Assembly: GCA_902571425.1 (NCBI GenBank)
Contig: CACGBZ010000006.1
Location: 1-64,000 of the forward strand
Direction: 5' to 3'
DNA length: 64,000 nucleotides
DNA from: an uncultured Pelagibacteraceae bacterium
GTDB lineage: Bacteria; Pseudomonadota; Alphaproteobacteria; Pelagibacterales; Pelagibacteraceae
Positions 25,436 to 35,915 of this stretch are shown in pieces; within the stretch, counting starts at the first letter, position 1, and every line of letters begins with the position of its first letter. The notes beneath the pieces were generated by a model. The model was not told the origin of the DNA. It made no database searches and worked only from the letters and a program-made list of their open reading frames with translations. Made by a program: the position numbers and the translations under genes.

Positions 25436-25852
25436 ATGGCATTTAAATTAAATCGTTCTTCTAAAGAACCAATGAGTGAAATAAATGTTACACCTTTTGT
25501 GGATGTAATGCTTGTTTTGTTAATAATTTTTATGGTTACAGCACCATTGTTAACTGTTGGTGTTCAAGTTGATTTACCAGAAAGTTCAGCAGACTCTTTG
25601 CCAGAGGAGACAGAACCTTTAACACTTTCAATTAATGCAAAAGGTGAAATTTTTATTCAAGAAGCAAAGGTTGAATACGATAATATTATTGCAAAAGTTT
25701 TAGCAGTTTCAAAAAATAGAACTGATACCAGAATTTATGTTAGAGGTGATAAAACTATAAATTATGGAAGAGTTTTGGAAATAATGGGATTACTATCAGG
25801 ATCTGGTTTTACTAAAGTAGCATTGATTTCAGAACCATATAAACAAAGGTAA
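25436..25852 (+). CDS. tolR: Tol-Pal system protein TolR
   Basis: A 138-residue ExbD/TolR family protein with a single N-terminal transmembrane helix (about residues 20-40) whose motif INVTPFVDVMLVLLIIF contains the conserved Asp needed for proton movement. The C-terminal periplasmic domain ends near LISEPYKQR. It is the partner of TolQ, starting with no gap after tolQ and 5 bases before tolA. Length matches the family. Confidence 0.96.
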   Translation: MAFKLNRSSKEPMSEINVTPFVDVMLVLLIIFMVTAPLLTVGVQVDLPESSADSLPEETEPLTLSINAKGEIFIQEAKVEYDNIIAKVLAVSKNRTDTRIYVRGDKTINYGRVLEIMGLLSGSGFTKVALISEPYKQR

Positions 25853-25857
25853 TTAAA

Positions 25858-26721
25858 GTGAATAGAAGTTTAATTATTTCTTCTGTTTTACATGTTTTGT
25901 TAATTTTCATTACAGCTATGAGCTTACCTTTTTTGGCAAAGAAACCACTTGATATTCCACCAATTGTATCAGTTGAGTTAATTCAAATTGCAGAAAAAAC
26001 TAATATTCCATTTGCACCTAAGGCTAAAAAAATAATTGAGAAAGTAAAAGAGAAAGAAAAAAAACTTGTTTCAGAACAAGCTCCACCAAAAAAAGTAGAA
26101 AAAACGAAAACAAAAACTGTTCTGGCTCCTGATCAAAATAATAAAAAAATAGATAATGAAACACCTGAAGCAATTCCACTTCCAGATAAAAATCTTAAAA
26201 AGGTTGAAACAAAAGAGGAAAAAAAACAAAATCCTGAAAAAGTAGATGATGAAGTTAAACAGGTATCAGAATTTGAAAAAAAAGATTTATTTGATCCAAA
26301 TAATATTGCGGCTCTAATTGACAAATCAAAAGAAGAGAGTGCAGAAGTTTTAAAAACAAATGACGATATTACTCAAGATCAAGAAAGAAATGTAGAAAAT
26401 GCAGGTCTTACACTAAGCGAAGAGGATGCTCTTAAAGCACAAATATTTGGGTGTTGGAGTATTCCATTAGGATTACCATACAATGAAAATTTATTGGTAA
26501 GAATAAAGTTAAAATTAAAACCTGATGGAACAGTATCAAAAACAGAAATTTTAGACCATGCAAGAATGAATAAACCAGGCCAAGCTTTTTATAAGGTTTT
26601 AGCAGAAAGCGCTTTGAGAGCTGTCAAGTTATGCCAACCATTAAGAGTTCCAACGACTGGATATGAAAGATGGAAAGAATTACAGTTAAATTTTGATGCA
26701 AGAGAGATGTTAGAAGGGTAG
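25858..26721 (+). CDS. tolA: Tol-Pal system protein TolA
   Basis: The 287-residue protein has the TolA plan: an N-terminal membrane anchor (residues 4-24), a long Lys/Glu/Pro-rich middle (about 45-190) that spans the periplasm, and a C-terminal domain with CWSIPLGLPY, VRIKLKLKPDGTV and LCQPLRVP resembling TonB/TolA C. The start is GTG at 25858, six bases after tolR. The middle contains many KKVE/KEKEK-type segments and could be helical or extended. Low sequence conservation is normal; the operon position fixes the call. Confidence 0.88.
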   Translation: MNRSLIISSVLHVLLIFITAMSLPFLAKKPLDIPPIVSVELIQIAEKTNIPFAPKAKKIIEKVKEKEKKLVSEQAPPKKVEKTKTKTVLAPDQNNKKIDNETPEAIPLPDKNLKKVETKEEKKQNPEKVDDEVKQVSEFEKKDLFDPNNIAALIDKSKEESAEVLKTNDDITQDQERNVENAGLTLSEEDALKAQIFGCWSIPLGLPYNENLLVRIKLKLKPDGTVSKTEILDHARMNKPGQAFYKVLAESALRAVKLCQPLRVPTTGYERWKELQLNFDAREMLEG

Positions 26722-26730
26722 TATATTTAT

Positions 26731-28071
26731 ATGACAAAAAAAATTTTAATTTTATTGTTTATATTGATACCTATTAATGCAAATGCTTTAATAGAAGTTG
26801 ATATAACTAGGGGAAATTTAAATCCACTTCCATTAGCAGTTTCCCCCCTATCAATTGATGAAGAGTCTAGAAAAGGTTTTGAAAAAATACTTAAAAAAGA
26901 AAATATTGGTTCTGAAATATCAAATATTGTTGAGAACAATTTGAGGACCTCAGGATTATTTAACCCTCTTGATAAAAAGGCTTTTTTACAAGATCCCGAT
27001 ATTGCAAATTTAAAACCAAGATTTGAAGATTGGAATTTAATTAAAGCTCAAGCACTAATTACTGGCAAAGTAAATTATGTTGATGATAAATTAAGAGTTG
27101 AGTTTCGATTATGGGACGTTTTAGCTGCTAAAGAAATGATGGCTTTAGCTTTTACCACAGTCCCTAACAATTGGAGAAGAGTAGGGCATATTATTTCTGA
27201 TAAAGTTTACGAAAGGCTGACGGGAGAAAAAGGTTATTTTGATACAAGAATAATTTATGTCTCTGAAGAAGGACCAAAAACACAAAGAATAAAAAAATTA
27301 GCAATCATGGATCAAGACGGAGCTAATAATAAATTTTTGACATTAGGGAATGAGTTAGTTTTAACACCACGATTTAACCCAGCAAGTCAAATGGTAACAT
27401 ATTTGTCTTACTTTAAAAATATGCCAAGGGTTTATTTACTAGATATAGAAACCGGTACACAAGAAGTAGTTGGAGATTTTCCTGGAATGACATTCGCACC
27501 ACGTTTTTCACCTGACGGGAAAAAAATAATTATGAGTTTTGCTAAAGACGGAAAGTCAGATATTTACACTATGGATTTAGAAAATAGAATTGTTGAAAAA
27601 ATTACCAATCATCCATCAATTGACACATCCCCATCTTATTCTCCTGATGGAAAATATATTACATTTAATTCCGACAGAAGTGGTTATCAGCAAATTTATG
27701 TAATGAAGAATGATGGAAGTGATGTAAAAAGAATTTCTTTTGGTAATGGTTTATATGGAACACCTGTATGGTCTCCGAGAGGAGATTTAATTGCATTTAC
27801 AAAATTACATAAAGGAAAATTTTATATAGGCGTAATGAGAACCGATGGTAGTGGTGAAAGGTTGTTAACTGAAAATTATTATCAAGAAGCACCATCTTGG
27901 TCTCCAAATGGAAGGGTATTAATATTTTATAGAGAGACAAAAACTAACTCTAAAGGAGAGGGCTTTTCAGCAAAATTGTGGTCTATAGATTTAACAGGTT
28001 ATAATGAGAGGCAAATAAAGACACCAACAGATGCTTCAGACCCATCATGGTCATCTTTATTAAGCAATTAA
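26731..28071 (+). CDS. tolB: Tol-Pal system protein TolB
   Basis: A periplasmic protein of 446 residues with a signal peptide (about residues 1-19, ending near INANA). The N-terminal domain (20-165) is followed by a six-bladed beta-propeller built from repeats such as [36 protein letters not shown] and [12 protein letters not shown], spaced about 43 residues apart. TolB binds Pal and is released by TolA during constriction. It lies 9 bases after tolA and 98 bases before the pal start. Confidence 0.97.
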   Translation: MTKKILILLFILIPINANALIEVDITRGNLNPLPLAVSPLSIDEESRKGFEKILKKENIGSEISNIVENNLRTSGLFNPLDKKAFLQDPDIANLKPRFEDWNLIKAQALITGKVNYVDDKLRVEFRLWDVLAAKEMMALAFTTVPNNWRRVGHIISDKVYERLTGEKGYFDTRIIYVSEEGPKTQRIKKLAIMDQDGANNKFLTLGNELVLTPRFNPASQMVTYLSYFKNMPRVYLLDIETGTQEVVGDFPGMTFAPRFSPDGKKIIMSFAKDGKSDIYTMDLENRIVEKITNHPSIDTSPSYSPDGKYITFNSDRSGYQQIYVMKNDGSDVKRISFGNGLYGTPVWSPRGDLIAFTKLHKGKFYIGVMRTDGSGERLLTENYYQEAPSWSPNGRVLIFYRETKTNSKGEGFSAKLWSIDLTGYNERQIKTPTDASDPSWSSLLSN

Positions 28072-28169
28072 GAGATTAATTTTTGCAAATTTCTTGATTT
28101 TTATACTTGAAACCTCTATTTAGTTGTGAAAAAGTTAAGAAATTGAAATTAGCAGCAAGGAGCAATTTA

Positions 28170-28661
28170 ATGAGATTAAACAAAATTTTTAAAAACACAC
28201 TTTTAGTATTAGCAGCTTGCCTAGTGCTATCTGCATGTGCAACTAAAAAAGAAGTGGCAACAGACATTCAAGGTCAAATGCAAGGTGATGTTTACACAGG
28301 AACAGACACAGTTGAATATTTAGCTGATGGTGTTCCAGACAGAGTTTTCTTTGCAACAAATGAGTCAATATTAACTACTGCATCAAGAGAAACTTTAAGA
28401 GCCCAAGCAGCTTGGTTAAGAAAGAATCCAAACATAAATGTTGTGCTTGAAGGTCATGCTGACGAAAGAGGAACAAGAGAATATAACTTGGCTCTTGGTG
28501 AAAGAAGAGCAAATGCAGCTAAAGACTATTTAATGACTTACGGAATATCTTCTGACAGAATTACGGTGTTAAGTTATGGTAAGGAGAGACCGGTTGACTC
28601 TGGTTCAAACCCATTAGCTTGGTCAAAAAACAGAAGATCAGTAACTGTTAAAGCAAATTAA
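28170..28661 (+). CDS. pal: Peptidoglycan-associated lipoprotein Pal
   Basis: The 163-residue lipoprotein starts at ATG 28170, preceded by AAGGAG at seven bases. A reading frame is open further upstream but the signal peptide begins at this ATG. The lipobox LSAC puts the acylated Cys at residue 23. The C-terminal OmpA-like domain shows the peptidoglycan-binding pattern EGHADERGTREYNLALGERRA and a final NRRSVTV. Pal anchors the outer membrane to peptidoglycan and binds TolB. A strong terminator follows, so pal ends the tol transcript or a sub-operon of it. Confidence 0.97.
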   Translation: MRLNKIFKNTLLVLAACLVLSACATKKEVATDIQGQMQGDVYTGTDTVEYLADGVPDRVFFATNESILTTASRETLRAQAAWLRKNPNINVVLEGHADERGTREYNLALGERRANAAKDYLMTYGISSDRITVLSYGKERPVDSGSNPLAWSKNRRSVTVKAN

Positions 28662-28676
28662 TTATTTAAAATTTAA

Positions 28677-28714
28677 GACCCTAAAACCTTTATTGGATTT
28701 AGGGTCTTTTTTTT
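28677..28714 (+). terminator. Rho-independent terminator after pal
   Basis: GACCCTAAA (28677-28685) pairs perfectly with TTTAGGGTC (28698-28706) across a 12-base loop and is followed directly by eight T (28707-28714). This is the clearest intrinsic terminator in the window and separates pal from cpoB. Confidence 0.9.
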
Positions 28715-28744
28715 GCCATTTTTATAATCATAAATCTAATTTAA

Positions 28745-29752
28745 ATGATGCTCATATTTAAATTAGTAATTTTAAAATTATTTTTAATCTTAAATTTGGT
28801 TTTTAATAATATTTCTTTTGCGGATAATCATAATATTTATGAAACATTAGAAATAATAAAAAATGATCTTAAAACTCTTGAAAGAGCAGTTTATTCTGGA
28901 TCTATAGAAGTGAAAGCTATCACAAATGATAGTTCAGTTTCAGATTTGGATCAAAATTCAGAAGATGTTTTAACTAGACACTTACTAAAATTAACTGAGG
29001 TTGAGGATCAGTTTAGAGAACTCACTAATAAATTTGAAGAAATAAATTTTAAGCTGGATAAATTATCTACCCGTGTTTCAAAAATTCAAGCAGATAACCA
29101 AATAAGATTTCAAGACATAGAAAATAATATTAGTTCTGGAAATATTGGTAATACAGAAAACCAATTAAGTTTAAAACCAAAGACTGACGAACAAAATGTT
29201 TTACCTGGTAGTTCGCAGCCCCAAGATTTAGGAACAATTTCATATAAAGATACAGAGACAAACGAAACTTCACAACAAATTCAATCTGTTGATACTACAG
29301 CTTCAATTGTTACAGAAACATTTCAATCTGAAGAAAAAATACTTCCTCAAGATTTAAATCCTGTGGAGCAATATGAATTTGCAACGAGTTTTTTAAAAGT
29401 TGGAGACTACAGTACAGCGGAAAGAGCTTTTAGAGAATTTGTTATATCTAACCCTGATCATGAGTTAGCGGGTAGCGCACAATACTGGTATGCAGAAACA
29501 TTCAGAATTAGACAATTATATACTGATGCAGCTTCTGCTTATTTAGAGGGCTACCAAAAATATCCTAAAGGAAAAAAAGCTCCAATTAATCTATTAAAAC
29601 TTGGAGTATCAATGGTTCAAATTGGTGAAAAAGACCAAGGATGTAAAATGATAAATGGTGTAGAACTACAATATCCTAATGCAAATCAGTCTGTAATACA
29701 AAAAGCTAAATATGAGTCCAAAAAATTTGAATGCATCAAACAAGACTCATAA
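28745..29752 (+). CDS. cpoB: Tol-Pal associated periplasmic protein CpoB/YbgF
   Basis: The 335-residue protein has a signal peptide (residues 1-26, ending near SFADN), an N-terminal coiled coil (about 30-130), a Ser/Thr/Gln-rich linker and a C-terminal TPR domain starting at QYEFATSFLKVGDYSTAERAF near residue 210 and continuing with GSAQYWYAETFRI and DAASAYLEGYQKYP. That is the CpoB/YbgF plan, which coordinates peptidoglycan synthesis with Tol constriction. Unusually a strong terminator lies between pal and this gene. The end overlaps tilS by 41 bases. Confidence 0.92.
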   Translation: MMLIFKLVILKLFLILNLVFNNISFADNHNIYETLEIIKNDLKTLERAVYSGSIEVKAITNDSSVSDLDQNSEDVLTRHLLKLTEVEDQFRELTNKFEEINFKLDKLSTRVSKIQADNQIRFQDIENNISSGNIGNTENQLSLKPKTDEQNVLPGSSQPQDLGTISYKDTETNETSQQIQSVDTTASIVTETFQSEEKILPQDLNPVEQYEFATSFLKVGDYSTAERAFREFVISNPDHELAGSAQYWYAETFRIRQLYTDAASAYLEGYQKYPKGKKAPINLLKLGVSMVQIGEKDQGCKMINGVELQYPNANQSVIQKAKYESKKFECIKQDS

Positions 29753-30740
29753 GTTTTTATTAAATCAATTAAAAGATAAACAAACTTCTAAAATTTATAG
29801 AAAATTTGAAAAAAATCTTAAATTAAACGAGAATTTTATAGTTGCGGTCTCTGGTGGACCAGACAGTCTAGCTTTATGTTTTTTATCAAAAATTTATTCG
29901 ATAAAAAAACATCTAAAAGTAAAATATTTTCATGTTGATCATAAACTTAGAAATAATTCAACAAAAGAGGCAAAATTTGTAAAATTGCTACTAAAAAAAT
30001 TGTCTACTAATCTTGAGATTTTAACCTGGGTTGGAAAAAAACCAAAAAGCAACATCCAATCTATTGCAAGAGATAAAAGATATGCACTGATGATAAACAA
30101 GGCAAAAAAATTAAAAATAAATAATATTTTATTAGGTCATCATAAGGATGATTTAATAGAGAATTTTTTTATTAGAATTTTAAGAGGCAGTGGTTTAAAT
30201 GGTATGGTGTCATTTGATCAAAGAACCAACCTACAAAATATTAATTTGATAAGACCTTTATTAAAATTCTCTAAAAAAAATTTAGAACATATTACAAAAA
30301 AAGTTTTTAAAAATTATATTGAAGATCCCTCGAATAAAAATGATAAATTTAAAAGAGTAAAAATTAGAAATTTTATAAAAAACTTGGAATTAGAGGGATT
30401 GGATAATGATAAATTTAATCTAACGATTAAGAATTTAAAATTTGCTAATGAATCAATTAAATACTTTGTAGAAAAAAATTTGAAAGACAATTCAACAATT
30501 TCAAACATTAATAAGTTTATTATTTTGAATAAAAATTTTTTTCGTCAGCCAGAAGAAGTAGTTTTTAGGTCTCTCACAGAAGTGCTAAAAGGTGTTGGTA
30601 AAAAATACTACCCAGTAAGAGGAAAAAAAATTGATAACTTAATTTATCAAATTAAAAATGATACCTTTTTTAAGACCACTTTAGGAAACTGTCTAATAAA
30701 GAAGGTAAATAACTCAGTTATAGTATCAAAAGAGCGTTAA
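29712..30740 (+). CDS. tilS: tRNA(Ile)-lysidine synthase
   Basis: TilS puts lysine on C34 of tRNA-Ile(CAU) so that it reads AUA, essential in an AT-rich genome. The 342-residue enzyme has the N-type ATP pyrophosphatase P-loop SGGPDS at residues 47-52, HVDHKLR near 79-85 and LGHHKDDLIENFFIR near 141-155. The C-terminal half is short and Lys-rich. The start chosen lies 41 bases inside cpoB; a later start would still precede the P-loop, so the exact N-terminus is uncertain. Confidence 0.94.
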   Translation: MSPKNLNASNKTHKFLLNQLKDKQTSKIYRKFEKNLKLNENFIVAVSGGPDSLALCFLSKIYSIKKHLKVKYFHVDHKLRNNSTKEAKFVKLLLKKLSTNLEILTWVGKKPKSNIQSIARDKRYALMINKAKKLKINNILLGHHKDDLIENFFIRILRGSGLNGMVSFDQRTNLQNINLIRPLLKFSKKNLEHITKKVFKNYIEDPSNKNDKFKRVKIRNFIKNLELEGLDNDKFNLTIKNLKFANESIKYFVEKNLKDNSTISNINKFIILNKNFFRQPEEVVFRSLTEVLKGVGKKYYPVRGKKIDNLIYQIKNDTFFKTTLGNCLIKKVNNSVIVSKER

Positions 30741-30803
30741 AGTTGATGAAATAACTGATATTTTGTCACTTGTTAATTTAATAATAATTCTTATTTTAAA
30801 CTT

Positions 30804-32711
30804 ATGAATTTAAAAAATCTTGCAATGTGGGGAATAATAGTTTTCTTAACCATTGGTCTTTATAACATGTTTAAAAATCCACAGTCTAATGTTAGAGGTG
30901 GAAATCAAATAATATTTTCAGATTTTTTAAATTCAGTAGATGACGGTGAAGTTCTAAAAGTTGAGATTCAGGGAAATAACATCAAAGGTACTTATTCTAA
31001 TGGAAACTCTTTTTCAACTTATGCTCCTAATGATCCAAATCTTATAGAAAAATTATCAGAGAAAGGTGTGAGTATTTCAGCAGCACCTTTAGATGAAAAA
31101 ATGCCTTCATTGTTTGGCGTCCTTCTTTCATGGTTTCCTATGTTATTACTTATTGCAGTATGGATTTTCTTCATGAGACAAATGCAGGGTGGCAAAGGTG
31201 GAGCAATGGGATTTGGAAAATCAAAAGCTAAAATGATGAATGAACTAAAAGGAAAGGTTACTTTTAATGATGTTGCTGGTGTAGAGGAAGCTAAAGAAGA
31301 AGTAGAAGAAATGGTAGAATTTTTAAAAGATCCTAAAAAATTTAGTAGGTTGGGTGGTAAAATTCCAAGAGGAGCTTTACTTGTTGGTCCTCCAGGGACT
31401 GGTAAAACATTATTAGCAAGGGCAATTGCGGGTGAAGCAGGTGTTCCGTTTTTCACTATCTCAGGTTCTGATTTTGTTGAGATGTTCGTTGGAGTAGGAG
31501 CATCTAGAGTAAGAGACATGTTTGAACAAGGTAAAAAAAATTCTCCATGTATTATTTTTATAGATGAGATAGATGCTGTTGGAAGAAGTAGAGGGGCAGG
31601 TCTAGGAGGTGGAAATGATGAGAGAGAACAAACCTTAAACCAGTTATTAGTTGAAATGGATGGTTTTGATACAAATGAAGGTGTCATAATTATAGCTGCA
31701 ACAAACAGACCAGATGTGCTCGATCCAGCTTTATTAAGACCAGGAAGGTTTGATAGACAGGTAGTGGTTTCAAACCCAGATATTATTGGAAGAGAAAAAA
31801 TTTTAAAAGTTCATGTAAAAAAAATAAAAATGGCGCCAGACGTTAATCTAAGAACAATTGCAAGAGGCACGCCAGGATTTTCAGGAGCTGATCTTGCAAA
31901 TATAGTTAACGAAGCGGCTTTGTTAGCTGCGAGAAAAAATAAGAGAATAGTCACATTACTAGAATTTGAGGAAGCAAAAGATAAAGTTATGATGGGTGCT
32001 GAAAGACGTTCAATGGTCATGACAGAAGATGAGAAAAAACTAACTGCATACCATGAGGGTGGACATGCTCTAGTGTCGTTTAATATGCCAAGTTATGATC
32101 CTATTCATAAAGCTACTATTATACCAAGAGGCAGAGCTCTTGGAATGGTAATGAACTTACCTGAAAGAGACAAACACGGTTACTCAATAAAATATCTAAA
32201 AGCGAGACTAGCTGTTTGTTTTGGAGGAAGAGTGGCTGAAGAATTAATTTTTGGAAAAGATAATATATCTACAGGAGCAGGTGGAGGAAATGGTTCTGAC
32301 ATTAACCAGGCTACACAGTTAGCAAGAGCAATGGTAACAAAATATGGAATGAGTGAAGAAATGGGTCCAGTTGAATATGGAGAAAACCAAGAAGAAGTGT
32401 TTTTAGGAAGATCAGTTACTCAAACTCAATCGGTATCAGAGGAAGTTGCTCAGAAAATTGATAAAGAAATAAGAAAACTTGTGGATGAAGGATATAATAA
32501 AGCTAAGGAAATTTTAACAGAAAAAATAGATGATCTACACAAAATTGCAAAAGCTTTAATAACTTATGAGACTTTAACTGGTGAAGAAATAGAGAATATA
32601 ATTAATAAAAATTTATATCCTAAAGATAAAATTTTAGATAATCCAGAAACAAAAGATGATCAAGATTCAGCTTTGGGTGCGATGGGTTTGAAACCAAAAA
32701 TTGTTCATTAA
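30804..32711 (+). CDS. ftsH: ATP-dependent zinc metalloprotease FtsH
   Basis: A 635-residue membrane AAA+ protease. Two N-terminal helices (about residues 5-22 and 100-125) flank a periplasmic domain; the AAA module has Walker A GPPGTGKT near 193-200, Walker [10 protein letters not shown] and the SRH with [12 protein letters not shown]. The protease domain has the zinc site HEGGH near 417. Function: degradation of membrane and regulatory proteins such as sigma-32, whose gene rpoH is also in the window, with HflKC (61823-63797) as known regulators. Confidence 0.98.
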   Translation: MNLKNLAMWGIIVFLTIGLYNMFKNPQSNVRGGNQIIFSDFLNSVDDGEVLKVEIQGNNIKGTYSNGNSFSTYAPNDPNLIEKLSEKGVSISAAPLDEKMPSLFGVLLSWFPMLLLIAVWIFFMRQMQGGKGGAMGFGKSKAKMMNELKGKVTFNDVAGVEEAKEEVEEMVEFLKDPKKFSRLGGKIPRGALLVGPPGTGKTLLARAIAGEAGVPFFTISGSDFVEMFVGVGASRVRDMFEQGKKNSPCIIFIDEIDAVGRSRGAGLGGGNDEREQTLNQLLVEMDGFDTNEGVIIIAATNRPDVLDPALLRPGRFDRQVVVSNPDIIGREKILKVHVKKIKMAPDVNLRTIARGTPGFSGADLANIVNEAALLAARKNKRIVTLLEFEEAKDKVMMGAERRSMVMTEDEKKLTAYHEGGHALVSFNMPSYDPIHKATIIPRGRALGMVMNLPERDKHGYSIKYLKARLAVCFGGRVAEELIFGKDNISTGAGGGNGSDINQATQLARAMVTKYGMSEEMGPVEYGENQEEVFLGRSVTQTQSVSEEVAQKIDKEIRKLVDEGYNKAKEILTEKIDDLHKIAKALITYETLTGEEIENIINKNLYPKDKILDNPETKDDQDSALGAMGLKPKIVH

Positions 32712-32717
32712 TAAATA

Positions 32718-33770
32718 ATGCCAAGATATTACACAAGAGCGTGTAATTTCTACTTTGGAAAACAATCAAAAATTTTAGTAAAGAAAAAACAATCTATCCC
32801 TTTACATCAGATTAAAGAAATATCTTTTGACCATGTTGAAATAATTACAAGAAAAAAAATTAGAAAAATTTCAATAAATAAAATTAGAAATTTACCAAAA
32901 AAACTAAAAACAAAAATAAATTCAGATTTAAAAAAAATTACGTTAAAAAAATCAAATTTTTCAAATTTAAATTTTAAAAAAATTCCAAATATATTGGGTG
33001 TTTTAAATCTAACTCCTGATAGTTTTTCTGATGGAGGAAAATATAACAAAAAAAATAAAGGCGTCAGTCATGCTATCAATTTATATAAAACTGGTGCTTC
33101 GTTAGTAGATGTTGGTGGAGAGTCTACAAGACCAGGATCAAAGGAAGTAAATAAAAATCGAGAATGGTATAGAATTAATAAGACATTAAAATTAATTGTA
33201 AAAAAAATACCAACATCTTTAGACACAAGAAAATCTGCAATTATGGAAAACGGCATTAGAATGGGGGTTAAACTTATTAATGATGTTTCGGGATTAAGCC
33301 ATGATCCTAAAACAATAAATGTTTTAAAAAAGTATAAAACTCCATTTGTAATACAGCATTCAGTTGGGACACCAGAAAATATGCAAAAGAATCTAATATA
33401 TAAAAATGAATTATTAGATATATATGATTATTTTGAAGATAAGATTAAGTTAATAAGGTCTAAAGGTATTAAACATAATAATATAATTTTAGATCCTGGA
33501 ATTGGATTTGGAAAAAATTTGAAACATAATATGAATCTTATAAGAGGTGTTTCTATTTTTCATTCATTAGGTTTTCCTATACTAGTAGGAAATTCAAGAA
33601 AAAGATTTATTAAAGATATATCAAAAAAGAATGATAGCGAAACAAGGATCGGTGGAACTATGGCTTCTTCAATTTATTTAATGATGCAAGGAATTCAGAT
33701 TTTAAGAATTCATGATGTTAATGAAGTTATTCAAGGTATTAAAGTTTTTAATCAGATAATCAAAAATTAA
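32718..33770 (+). CDS. folP: Dihydropteroate synthase with N-terminal extension
   Basis: FolP condenses p-aminobenzoate with dihydropterin pyrophosphate. The core starts with ILGVLNLTPDSFSDGGK near residue 93 and continues with DVGGESTRPGS, SLDTRKS, INDVSG and LDPGIGFGK, all in order. The first 90 residues are an additional Lys/Ile-rich segment (MPRYYTRACNFYFG...) not needed for the TIM barrel; some alphaproteobacterial FolP proteins carry such an extension of unknown role. The gene starts 6 bases after ftsH and ends with a one-base overlap on glmM, as in the E. coli order ftsH-folP-glmM. Confidence 0.95.
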   Translation: MPRYYTRACNFYFGKQSKILVKKKQSIPLHQIKEISFDHVEIITRKKIRKISINKIRNLPKKLKTKINSDLKKITLKKSNFSNLNFKKIPNILGVLNLTPDSFSDGGKYNKKNKGVSHAINLYKTGASLVDVGGESTRPGSKEVNKNREWYRINKTLKLIVKKIPTSLDTRKSAIMENGIRMGVKLINDVSGLSHDPKTINVLKKYKTPFVIQHSVGTPENMQKNLIYKNELLDIYDYFEDKIKLIRSKGIKHNNIILDPGIGFGKNLKHNMNLIRGVSIFHSLGFPILVGNSRKRFIKDISKKNDSETRIGGTMASSIYLMMQGIQILRIHDVNEVIQGIKVFNQIIKN

Positions 33771-35101
33771 TGGCAAAAAAATATTTTGGAACAGATGGAA
33801 TAAGAGGTGCAGTTAACAGCAAATATATAAATGGAGATATGTTCTTTAAATTTGGACTTGCTAGTGGAACATACTTTAAATCTCAAAAAAAAAGAAAACA
33901 AACGGCAATAATTGCAAAAGATACGAGATTGTCTGGATATACACTTGAACCGGCTCTTGTCTCAGGTTTGGCTTCAGCTGGTATGCATGTTTATACCCTA
34001 GGACCCTTACCAACTAATGCGTTGGCTATGTTAACAAAAGAGATGAAGGCGAATATGGGTATAATGATTACCGCTTCTCATAATCCACATTTTGACAATG
34101 GTTTGAAATTGTTTGGTCCTGATGGAATGAAATTATCAGATAAAATAGAAAAAAAAATTGAAAGTCTCATTGATAAGAAAATTTCAAAAAATCTCTCGCA
34201 TTCTGAAAAATTAGGAAGAGTTAAAAGATTAGAAACAGGCACCAAAAACTATATTAAAATATTAAAAAAAAATTTCACAAAAGAGTTCAATTTAAGAGGA
34301 CTAAGAATAGTAATCGACTGTGCAAACGGCGCTGGTTATAAGGCAGGTCCTGAATTATTGAAATCATTAGGAGCTAAAGTGATAGCAATAGGTGTCAAAC
34401 CAAATGGTTTAAATATTAATAAAAAATGTGGATCAACTTTTCCAAGAAACATTAGATCTGCTGTAAAAAAATATAAAGCACATATCGGAATATCTTTAGA
34501 TGGAGATGCTGACAGAATTATAATGTGTGATGAGAAAAGCAATATAATAGATGGAGATCAAATTATAGCTGCTTTAGCAACAAGATGGAAAAATAAAAAA
34601 ATGTTAAAAGGGGGAGTTGTTGGAACATTAATGTCAAATTATGGTTTAGAAAAATATTTTAAATCTAAAGGAATAAAATTTTTGAGGGCAAATGTTGGAG
34701 ATAGATATGTTAAAGAAAAAATGCAAAAATATAAATTTAATTTAGGTGGTGAACAATCGGGACATATTATTTTAGGAAAATTTGCAACTACAGGAGATGG
34801 TTTGTTAGTAGCTTTAGAAGCTCTTTTTGCTTTAAGAAAAGGAAAAAAGGCAAGTGAATTTTTTGAACAATTTAAGAAAACACCTCAACTTTTAGAAAAT
34901 ATCGAAGTAAAAGATAAAAATATTATTAACAAACCAGAAATAAAAAAAATTATAAAAAATGCAGATAAGTTAATTAAAGGTAATGGAAGAATTTTAGTAA
35001 GAAAATCAGGTACAGAGTCTAAAATAAGAGTAATGGGAGAAAGTGAAAACAAAGCTCTTCTATATAAATGTGTGAACATGATTACGAAAAAAATAAAATA
35101 A
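33770..35101 (+). CDS. glmM: Phosphoglucosamine mutase
   Basis: GlmM converts glucosamine-6-P to glucosamine-1-P for peptidoglycan and LPS precursors. The 443-residue alpha-D-phosphohexomutase has FGTDGIRG near residues 5-12, the phosphoserine loop TASHNPHFDNG near 101-111, the metal-binding DGDADR near 243-248, the sugar-binding GGEQSGH near 325-331 and the phosphate-binding RKSGTESKIRVM near the C-terminus. Length and motifs are standard. The conserved ftsH-folP-glmM order supports the call. Confidence 0.97.
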   Translation: MAKKYFGTDGIRGAVNSKYINGDMFFKFGLASGTYFKSQKKRKQTAIIAKDTRLSGYTLEPALVSGLASAGMHVYTLGPLPTNALAMLTKEMKANMGIMITASHNPHFDNGLKLFGPDGMKLSDKIEKKIESLIDKKISKNLSHSEKLGRVKRLETGTKNYIKILKKNFTKEFNLRGLRIVIDCANGAGYKAGPELLKSLGAKVIAIGVKPNGLNINKKCGSTFPRNIRSAVKKYKAHIGISLDGDADRIIMCDEKSNIIDGDQIIAALATRWKNKKMLKGGVVGTLMSNYGLEKYFKSKGIKFLRANVGDRYVKEKMQKYKFNLGGEQSGHIILGKFATTGDGLLVALEALFALRKGKKASEFFEQFKKTPQLLENIEVKDKNIINKPEIKKIIKNADKLIKGNGRILVRKSGTESKIRVMGESENKALLYKCVNMITKKIK

Positions 35102-35102
35102 A

Positions 35103-35915
35103 TTGAAACCTAATTCTAAAATTTTAATTATTGCAGGATCTGACTCATCTGGTGGAGCAGGTATTCAAGCTGATATAAAAACTATCACTGCTCTTGGTTC
35201 TTATGCAATGACAGCAGTAACTGCAATTACATCACAAAATACCACAGGTGTAAAATCAATTGTTGGGATAAATCCAAAAGAAATTTTTAATCAAATTATT
35301 TATAGTTGTAAAGATATAAGACCTGATGCAATAAAAATTGGTATGCTACATTCTTCAGAGGTTATTAGAATGGTACTAAAAGCTTTGGATGTAATTAAAG
35401 TTAAAAAAATCGTGTTAGACCCAGTAATGGTTGCTAAAGGAGGGGCTAAACTGATAGATAGTAAAGCTATTCAATTTTTAAAATTAAAACTAATTAAAAA
35501 AGTATCACTTATAACTCCAAATATTCCTGAGGCAGAAATTTTAACTAAGACAAAAATTATAACAAAAGAGGATATGATTTTTGCCGCTAATAAACTTATA
35601 GGTTTAGGAGCTAAAAATGTACTTATAAAAGGTGGTCATTTAAAACATAAAAATGTGTTAGATATTTTAATAAACACAAAAGATCTAAAGATCTTCAAAA
35701 GCGAGCGTCACAAAACTAAGAATACTCATGGTACAGGTTGTACTTTATCTAGCTCTATTACAACTTTTTTATCATGTGGAAAAACAGTAAAGAAATCTTG
35801 TGAGCTTGGAATTAAGTATGTAAATTCTGCAATAAAATCAAACCCCAAATATGGAAAAGGTAATGGCCCAATTAACCATCTCACTTCCTTAAAAGTAAAC
35901 AGAAAATTTAAATAA
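35103..35915 (+). CDS. thiD: HMP/HMP-phosphate kinase ThiD
   Basis: A 270-residue ribokinase-fold enzyme that phosphorylates hydroxymethylpyrimidine and its phosphate. It has [15 protein letters not shown] near residues 12-26, [10 protein letters not shown] near 100, and the anion-hole GTGCTLSSS near 209-217. The start is TTG at 35103, one base after the glmM stop; no ATG or GTG precedes the first conserved strand. With thiE (15563) it completes the joining branch of thiamine synthesis, fitting use of an imported pyrimidine precursor. The last A of its stop codon is the first base of the purA start codon (TAATG). Confidence 0.94.
   Translation: MKPNSKILIIAGSDSSGGAGIQADIKTITALGSYAMTAVTAITSQNTTGVKSIVGINPKEIFNQIIYSCKDIRPDAIKIGMLHSSEVIRMVLKALDVIKVKKIVLDPVMVAKGGAKLIDSKAIQFLKLKLIKKVSLITPNIPEAEILTKTKIITKEDMIFAANKLIGLGAKNVLIKGGHLKHKNVLDILINTKDLKIFKSERHKTKNTHGTGCTLSSSITTFLSCGKTVKKSCELGIKYVNSAIKSNPKYGKGNGPINHLTSLKVNRKFK

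Noticed and set aside
31019-31687. A 222-codon open frame antisense to ftsH
   Set aside because: It mirrors the AAA domain codons of ftsH; Ser/Pro/Thr-rich shadow composition and no start context.
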